Source: a virus
Length of the DNA: 31,844 nucleotides
Reading direction: 5' to 3' (one strand)
Virus record (IMG/VR): IMGVR_UViG_3300007541_000105
Location: 1 to 31,844 of that record
Both the position numbers and the translations under genes were made by a program. Below the pieces are notes generated by a model. That model saw nothing but the letters and a program-made list of their open reading frames with translations, searched no databases and was not told where the DNA came from. Of this stretch, positions 5,456 through 14,400 are shown piece after piece. Positions within the stretch are counted from its first letter, which is position 1. Each line of letters starts with the position of its first letter.

Positions 5456-8400
5456 ATGAAAAATAGAGTACAGATTCAAAATTTAGTCACAGATCAGCAA
5501 CCATCTTATGTAAAAGAGTCTTATTCAGACTTTATACAACTTCTGAAGGATTATTATAGGTCCTTAGAGTTTTCTGGTGGTCCAAAAAATATTCTTAATA
5601 ATATCGATGATTATATAAAACTAGAAAATATATCTGAGCTTATATACTATACAGAATTATCTTCAGACATTACTACAGATTCAAAATCAATAACTGTTAC
5701 CAATACAGATGGATTTCCATCAAAAAATGGTTTTATTAAAATTGATGATGAGATTATATTCTATGATAGAAAAACCAAGACAGAATTTTTGGGGTGTCAG
5801 AGAGGATTTAGTGGCATAACAGATTATAGCAAAAATAATTTTAAATTTTCTACTTCATTTAAAAGTAAGCATGTAGCAAATACTGTCGTATACAATTTAA
5901 ATGCATTATTATTATTCGAATTATATAAAAAATTCAAATCACAATATACTCCAGGATTTGAAGAGATTGATTTCTATCAAGAATTAAATGAAAAAATATT
6001 AGTATCTAGAATTAAAGATTTTTATTCTTCAAGAGGAACAGATAAGTCTTTTGAAATATTATTTAATATTGTATGGGGAGTAAACAGCAAAATAATAAAA
6101 CCAAGAGACTACATAATTCAATCTTCAGATGCTGACTATAGAATAACTAGAAAGATTGTTGTTGAGGCATATGAAGGAAATCCTTTAGATCTTGCTGGAA
6201 GAACTTTATTTGAAGATGTGAATGGTGTAGATAAAAGTGCTTTTGCTACTATCATATCTTCAGAGCTTGTTATTAGTGATGGTGTAGAATATTATTCTTT
6301 AACATTAGATTATAATCCAGATGTAGAGTCATTTAATTTTTCTGTTCATAGTAAAACAAAGACCACCGACAATTCTTCTGCTGGACAAACATATCTAGAC
6401 GTAGATTCTACTTTGGGATTTGCGGATTCTGGTTCTATTGAATTCTACGACAATGGTGTTTTAATTGTAGTAGAATATAATGGAAAGAATGATAAGCAAT
6501 TTTTTAATTTATCTTTACCAATTAATTTAGCGTCTGGTACTAATATATTAGATAATAAATTTGCATATTCATTTAATGATAATAATGAGATAATAAAAGT
6601 AAGAGTAAAGGGTGTTCTTGGAGATATTAATTATGATAGAGAAGAAACTTACTTTTATGAAGATGGTGATAATGTTAACATTACTTCATTGGGTAAAGAA
6701 AGTGATGAGAAAATACATACTACTTGGTTTTTAAATACTTCTCCAAAATATAATGTTAAATCTTTATTTAAAGTCACAGAAAAACTTAATGGAATTTCTC
6801 AATATAGAGTAGAAACTTTTGACGATAATATTTTTAGGGCAGGAGATACTTTTACATTAGTAAGTAGTAGTGGAGAACAGTTTAGTAGTGTCGTTATAAG
6901 TTTTTCAAATACAAACGTATTTGATATTAATGTAACTTCATTTCTGAATCTGAATAAAAAATATGTTATTAAAAGAAATATTTCCAAGCCAACATTTCTT
7001 TTTAATTCCAATTTAAATATAATTTCTAGTAACGTTCAAAATGTTTATATTGATAAAGATGATACTTATGTAACATCAACACAATTACCAAGTTACTTAT
7101 CGAGAAACATTGGGGATAATACATTAACTGTAAAATTTTCGGCATCTTTACCAACTCCAAGCGAAGAGTTGATAATTGGAAATCACCCCTTTATTACTGG
7201 AGATTCTGTATACTATAGTTATGATGGTAATTTTGGGTTCAATTTACCAGAAGGTCAGTATTTTGTAAAGAGAGTTAGTGATAGTACTATAAAATTAGCT
7301 TCCAGTAGATCAAATATTAGATCAGAGAAATTCTTAGAATTATTTGGGACAGCAACTAATAATAAATTAATATTATCAAAATTTTATAATAAATCATTAT
7401 ACCAACAAAATATAATAAGAAAATATAGTAAACCAGTAAACGAAGCACCAATTGCAGAAAAAATTACAGTTCCTGGTGCTATTGGATGCTTTTTAAATGG
7501 TGTAGAATTATTAAATTATAAGTCTACAGATACTGTTTTTTATGGACAAATCGTAGATGTCATTCCCTCCTCTCCAGGAGATTCTAACTATGATGTTATA
7601 AATCCACCAAAAATAGAGATTATTGATAATGTTGGTTCAGGAGGTTCCTCTGGGTTCGGAACAGATGCTGTTGTAACTGCTAACGTTAGGGGAGTATTAA
7701 AGCGAGTTGATGTAATAGATCCTGGATTTGGATATGAATCAGAACCCATTGTTACGATTAGTGGTGGAAATGGTTTTGGTGCAAAAGTAAAGTGTAATTT
7801 AACAAGTAAAAAGAATGAAATATTATTTAATACTTCAAGTCTATATAATCAATTAGATTTAGATACTGGAACTATAGATTTTAAAAAATTTAATAGATTT
7901 AAAAATTTTGAGGCAATTGTTTACAATACTCTTGGTCAAGATGCAATTGGTGGATTAGTAAACGGATCAATTTATTATGTTGTTTCATATGATGGTATAA
8001 CTGCAAACTTATATAATAGTTTTGAAGAATCTGTTTCTGGAATAAACACCATAACATTCTCATCTTATGGAGATGGTATTCATAAATTCACATCAGTATC
8101 TTCAAAAAATATTATATCTTCTGTTGATGTTTTAGACTCTGGATCAAATTATACCAATAAAATTTTATACTTCGATTCAACAAATATTAGGAAAAATTTT
8201 GATGTTATTGGTATAAAAAATCATGGATTTTTAGACAAAGAAATAGTAATTTTTAACAGCGATGGGGTTCTTCCTACGGGATTGTCATCTACATCAGAAT
8301 ATTATGTCAAAAGAATAAATGAAAACGAATTCAAAGTATATGAAGTACTATCAACAGAACTTGGAAGAGATTTTAATTATAATAATAAATTAAATGTTAT

Positions 8401-11400
8401 ATTTTCGGACTTTGGAAGTGGGCAGCATAGAGTATCATATACTCCAATAAGTATAAAAGTTGAAGCTCCTATAGGAATAAACACTGTTGGCAGTCAATCA
8501 TTTACTGCAAAATTAAATCCAATTTTTGGTGGTGAAATTTTTTCAACTTCTGTAAAAAATCCTGGTCGCAATTATGGAGATAATTCCATTATTAACTATA
8601 ACAGGAAACCAACTATTAATTTATATAATGGGGAAAATGCAAAACTTTTACCAACAGTTTCTAGTCAGGGAAAAATTATTGGTGTAACAGTTATTGATGG
8701 TGGTTCTAATTATAATTCTGCGCCAATATTAAAAATCAATGGCGATGGATTTAATGCAGTTTTAACTGCTATTATAGTAAATGGAAGAATAGAATCAGTT
8801 ACAGTTTTAAATAGTGGTTTTGGGTATACAAAGAACACTTCCATAGAAGTTATATCTAATGGATTTGGAGCATCTTTTGATGTTAATATCCAGACATGGA
8901 CAATAAACTTGGTAGAAAAACTTTTTGATACAGAATCAATAAGCGTTGATGATGGAATAATTTATGAATCTAAAGATATTTCTAAAGAATTAGCTTATGG
9001 TCATGGATTTGCGTCAAGAGGAATTAGAGAGCAATGTTTAGCATCATCTTTAGATAATGATGGGAATCCAATATTTAAACAAGACTTATTAAATGACAAC
9101 GATACTATTAAATATCACTCTCCTATAATTGGATGGGCATATGATGGAAATCCAATATATGGTCCATATGGGTATGCGAATATTGAAGGAGGTCCTGTTA
9201 AAAAGTTAAGTAGTGGATATGAATTAAGAATATTAGAGCAAAACAGACCACCAGTAAATATTTTCCCAGTTGGATATTTTGTAGAAGATTATATATTTAC
9301 AAATGCAGGGGATTTAGATATCAGTAATGGAAGATTCTGCAAAACTCCAGAGTTTCCAAACGGAGTGTATGCATATTTTTCATCTTTTAATGAAAATAAA
9401 GAATCTACTGGAGACTATAATGGATTTTTGAAACCAAGATTTCCATATGTAATCGGAAATTCTTTTAATTCAAAACCAATACCATTTAACTTTAATGATT
9501 TTTCAAATTTGTCTAGAATATCTGTAGATGATAATTGGTTTAGATTTACATCGTATTTTGGATTTTCTAAAGAAAATACATTCTATGATGGATTAGTAAG
9601 TCCAGAAACATTTAAAAAAGTACTTCCACAAATAACTAATGTTAGTTCTGGTTCTGTTGATAAATTAAATGTTGTTTCTGGAGGTAACAATTATTCTGCA
9701 GGAGATCAAATTTATTTTGAAAATAAAGGAACTTTTGGAAGTAATGCTTTCGCTGTTGTAAAATCTATTTCTGGTCGTTCAATAGGAACTATTACATTTA
9801 ATGAATATCTTTATTCCGATTTAGAATTCTCTAGATTGGACAATAATGGAAATTACTTAGGAATTTCTAGTCATTTTGTAGATATAACAAACAATGATAT
9901 TGCAATTATTGACGATTGCAATATTATATCCACAAAATTTATTGGTCCAGTCAAATCATTAGAAGTTAAAAAGACTAATAAATTAAATATCTTATCAAAT
10001 TTAGGGAATTCTTCTCAAACGGGGATAGTTACATATTTAAAAGTTAATGGTGATTTAAATTCAGTAATATCTGTTGGTGACGTATACAAATCAAACGAAG
10101 AATTATTTAAAGTTTTAAATATTTACAGTAAAAATTATACTATAAAGGTAGAAAGATCTTATGCTGGATCAATTTCTACTACACATTCTCCTGGTGATAC
10201 TATCGAAGAATTACCTAGAAAATTAATAGTTAAGACTGGTTTATCTACAGATAAAACATATAATACAAATTCAGAATACTATTTTAACCCCACAGAATCT
10301 ATAATAATAGGATCAGAAAATTTATTGCAATACTCATATCCAATTTCATCTGAAGAATTACCAGGAACTCCTTGGACAAATGATGCAAATATAACTGGAT
10401 CTATTGATTACTTCCAAAATTCCCCTATAGAAAATAAAAAACAAGCAGTTAAAATCAGTATTGCAGATACTACGGGAAATTCTGATTATTTTCTCTATGG
10501 ATACAATGGAGTAAGTTTGGCAAATGAAGAAAATGTCTTCTCTGTGTTCTTAAAGGGAGAAGAAGGTGGAGAATCTGTCTATTTAATAGTTGATGATGGA
10601 ACTTTATATTATGGTCAATTGGTAACCTTAACTAAAGACTATAGAAGATATACATTCAAACAACTTACTGCTTCTGGAACACATAATTTTAGAGTTGGTA
10701 CTTATGGACCAGGAGGATTTACATTAAATTCATCTCCAACATTTTATGTTTGGGGAGCTCAAGTTGAGAGAGAAAATTTAAGTCTTTACTATGAAAATTA
10801 TGCATCTATTCTTCAACGTTCAGAGGGCAAGAGTGGATTATTATATCTAAATGTTCCAGAATTAGATTTGGTAAAAACAAAAGATACTATATCAAATACA
10901 ATATTCTTACCAAATCATAAATTTATACTGAATGATAAGTTATCTTACACAATAAACGATACTGATACTTCAATAAATGTATCTTATGCAACAACAACAA
11001 AAGATCTTACTGATGTAGATTCTTTGTATGTTGTACCATATTCTAATGATTACATTGGACTTTCAACACAAAAAGTTTCTATAGGTTCTTCTAATCAATA
11101 TGTTGGTATTGGATCTGATTCTATTTTTGAATTAATCAGATATAATAATTATGGTGTGGGAAATAATCAAAAATTAAAAACAAATAGAAATGATGTTATT
11201 AAATCAAATATTGTAAAAAAATATGCTAACATAATAACAAAATCTCCTCACGGATTAGTTGCTGGAAATGAAATAGATTTGTCTTTATCTAGCAATAAAA
11301 TAAGAACAGTAAAAGTATCTTATGATAATCTAGTATACCGAACTTTAATTAATAAGGTAGAATTTACAGCATCTGATGTCAATATTGATTCAAATACAAT

Positions 11401-14400
11401 ATCTATTATAAATCACCATTTTAAAACTGGAGATAAAGTAATTTATAATTCAGAAAATCCATCAATTGGACTAGTAAACTCTGGAATTTACTATATTGTA
11501 AGTATAAATTCTAATGAAATTGGATTATCAAATCAATATTATTCGGAAATATTTGACTTGGATTCATCAATATTGATTGATATACAATCTCAAGAAGATG
11601 GATCAATATCTCTTATAAACCCACAATTAAAGTTTTATAGAAATGAGACTATAATATTTGATTTGTCTGATAGATCACTACAGTATAATGAAGATCCCTC
11701 ATTTACATTTGAATTTTATACCGACGTTAATTTTTCAAATAAATATTATTCTTCTTCAGATAAAACACCTACTTTTAATGTTACTTATGTTGGGGATGTT
11801 GGTTCTGATGGAGCATATGTTCAAATAAAAGTGGATTCCAATACACCAAAAACATTATACTACAGATTAAATCCCATTAATCTACCAAACACTCCAGCAT
11901 CAAAGTTAAATTTAAAAGTAGATTTTAGTAATATAGAAAATTCTAGTTCTATTCAAATTACTGATAGTGTGTATTCTGGTAAATCAATAATATCTGGTAT
12001 AACTACCACATCCTTTACAATACCACTCAATTCCGATCCAGAACAATTAGTATATACTGAAAATGATGGATTAATTTCGTATAGATCTCCCAATGCTATT
12101 GGCCCAATAAATGAAGTTTCTTTAGTATCAAAAGGAAGAAACTATAAGAATTTACCATATGTTACAAATATTGTATCTTCAACAGGTGGTAATGGTGCCA
12201 TTTTCTTACCATTCTCAAATACAATTGGTAAGATAGACACTATCAGATTGTTGAATATTGGACTGGATTATCCTTCAGATAAAACACTAAGACCATCTGC
12301 AATTTTTCCAAGCACATATAAAATAGAACCATTATCAAAATTCAAATCCATAAAAATAGACTCTTTTGGTACAAATTATTTTGTACCTCCACAATTAGTT
12401 GTTCTTGATGGATTTACTGGAAGAGTTAACGATGAAGCACAACTTAAATATGATATTGGAGATACTGAGGTAAGTATAATTAGAAATACTACTGGATTAT
12501 ATAATGTTACTCCCAAAATTATACCAGTAAATAATCCAAATGGTATAAGAATTAGTAATATTTCATTTAATTCTGTTACTAATGATGTTACTGTTGCATT
12601 TGCAGTCACGTTCGCCACTGCTTCGGATTTTCCATTCAATATTGGCGATAATGTAATTATTGAGAATACCAATATCGATTTAAATGTTGGTGGAAAGGGG
12701 TATAATTCTTCTGCTTATGGATATACTTTATTCAAAGTTAAAGAATCTAATCCAAATATTGGTGGAGAATTTCCTTCTATTGTATATAATATTTCTGACG
12801 TACTTAAATCTGGAGAATCACCAGGAATTTATGACGAATTTGAATCCTTTGGTACAGCAACACCAGAATCATATTTTCCAGTATTTAATGTTACTTTAGA
12901 AAAAGGTTCATTTAATGAAAATGAATTAGTTATATATGAAGACAATAGTGGAATTGTGGAAAGATACGATACAAATAATGAATATATAAAAATTAGATCT
13001 GGTAAAAGGTTTAGTATTGGTGATATAATATATGGACAATCTTCAAAAAATTTAGCTTTAATATCATCAGTTTTTGGTTCTGAAGGAGACTATGAAGTAT
13101 CTTCAAGTAGTATAGTTAGAGAGGGATGGAGAAAAGAAACTGGTAAGTTGAATACATTTTTTCAAAGGATGCATGATAATGATTATTATCAATATTTCTC
13201 ATATTCAGTTAAGTCTCCATTAGATTTTACTGTTTGGAATCCTTTGGTTAGCAATTTAACTCATACTGTTGGATTTAAAAAATTCAGTGATTTGGTTTTA
13301 GAACCAGCAGATGATGATCTTACTAGAATGCCAACAGAACAAGATAGTAATGTTGTTATTGCTATATCTGATCTCACACAATCAGTAAACATTAATACAG
13401 TTAAAGACTTTGATATTGCTAGGGAAAAAAGTATTAAAGTAGATGAATCTCTTGTTTCTAATGAGATACTATTTAATTTGCCATTTTTAGCAGAATATAG
13501 GGAATTTATAGGAAATAGAGTTTTAACTATAGATGATATTAGTGATGAGTTTGATTCAAATAAAAAATCTTTTAATCTTTTTGAAAAAAATAATCCAATC
13601 TTTGAGATAGAGTTTGATGCTACAGATTCTAATACAATATTAACATCAGAAAACAATATAAATTTAAAAAATCACTTTTTTGTTAGTGGTGAAGAAGTTG
13701 AATATGTACCTCATAATGGAGATCCAAACAACGGCATACAAATATCCCCAATAAACTGGCCAGGAATAGGAATAACATCAAGATTACCATCCAGATTTTA
13801 TGTAATTAAAGAAGATAATCAAAGAATAAGTATAGCAGCAACAATTGGAGATTCTTTACAATTCAATCCAAATAGAGTGGATATTGTGGGACTTGGAGCA
13901 GGAAACTCTCATAAGATTAGATCAATTGATGCAAATAATAGATTACTCATATCAATAAATGGATCTATCCAATCACCAATTGTTGGATCTGGATATACAA
14001 TAGCAAGTACAAATTCTATTGGCATAGGTGATACAAATATACAGGTAGATACTATTGATTTTATTAAATCTGGAGATTTAATAAAGATTGATAATGAGAT
14101 TTTATTGGTAAAATCTTTGAACGGTCTAACAAATCAGATTAATGTTGAAAGATCAATAGTTGGAACAGAAGAAGAGTCTCATAATTCTAATACAGTAATA
14201 TCAAAATTGTCTGGCAATTTTAACATTGTCGGAAATACTTTAAACTTCTCAGAACCAATATGGGGTAAAATACCAGTAGGACTTGGAACCACTGCAACAT
14301 CAAACAACGAAATTGACTATACTGGATTAACTACATCTTCAAAATTTAGTGGTAGAGTATTTTTAAGGTCTGCTCTTAACTTTTTGTATACTAATGATTT

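Noticed and set aside
12684-12899. 71-codon plus-strand frame overlapping the giant gene
   Set aside because: It lies in another frame inside a continuous coding region, with no start signal. It is a shadow.
13261-13656. 131-codon minus-strand frame opposite the giant gene
   Set aside because: It lies wholly inside an intact coding frame with matching module structure. The product is a serine/leucine-rich string typical of antisense reading of AT-rich genes.
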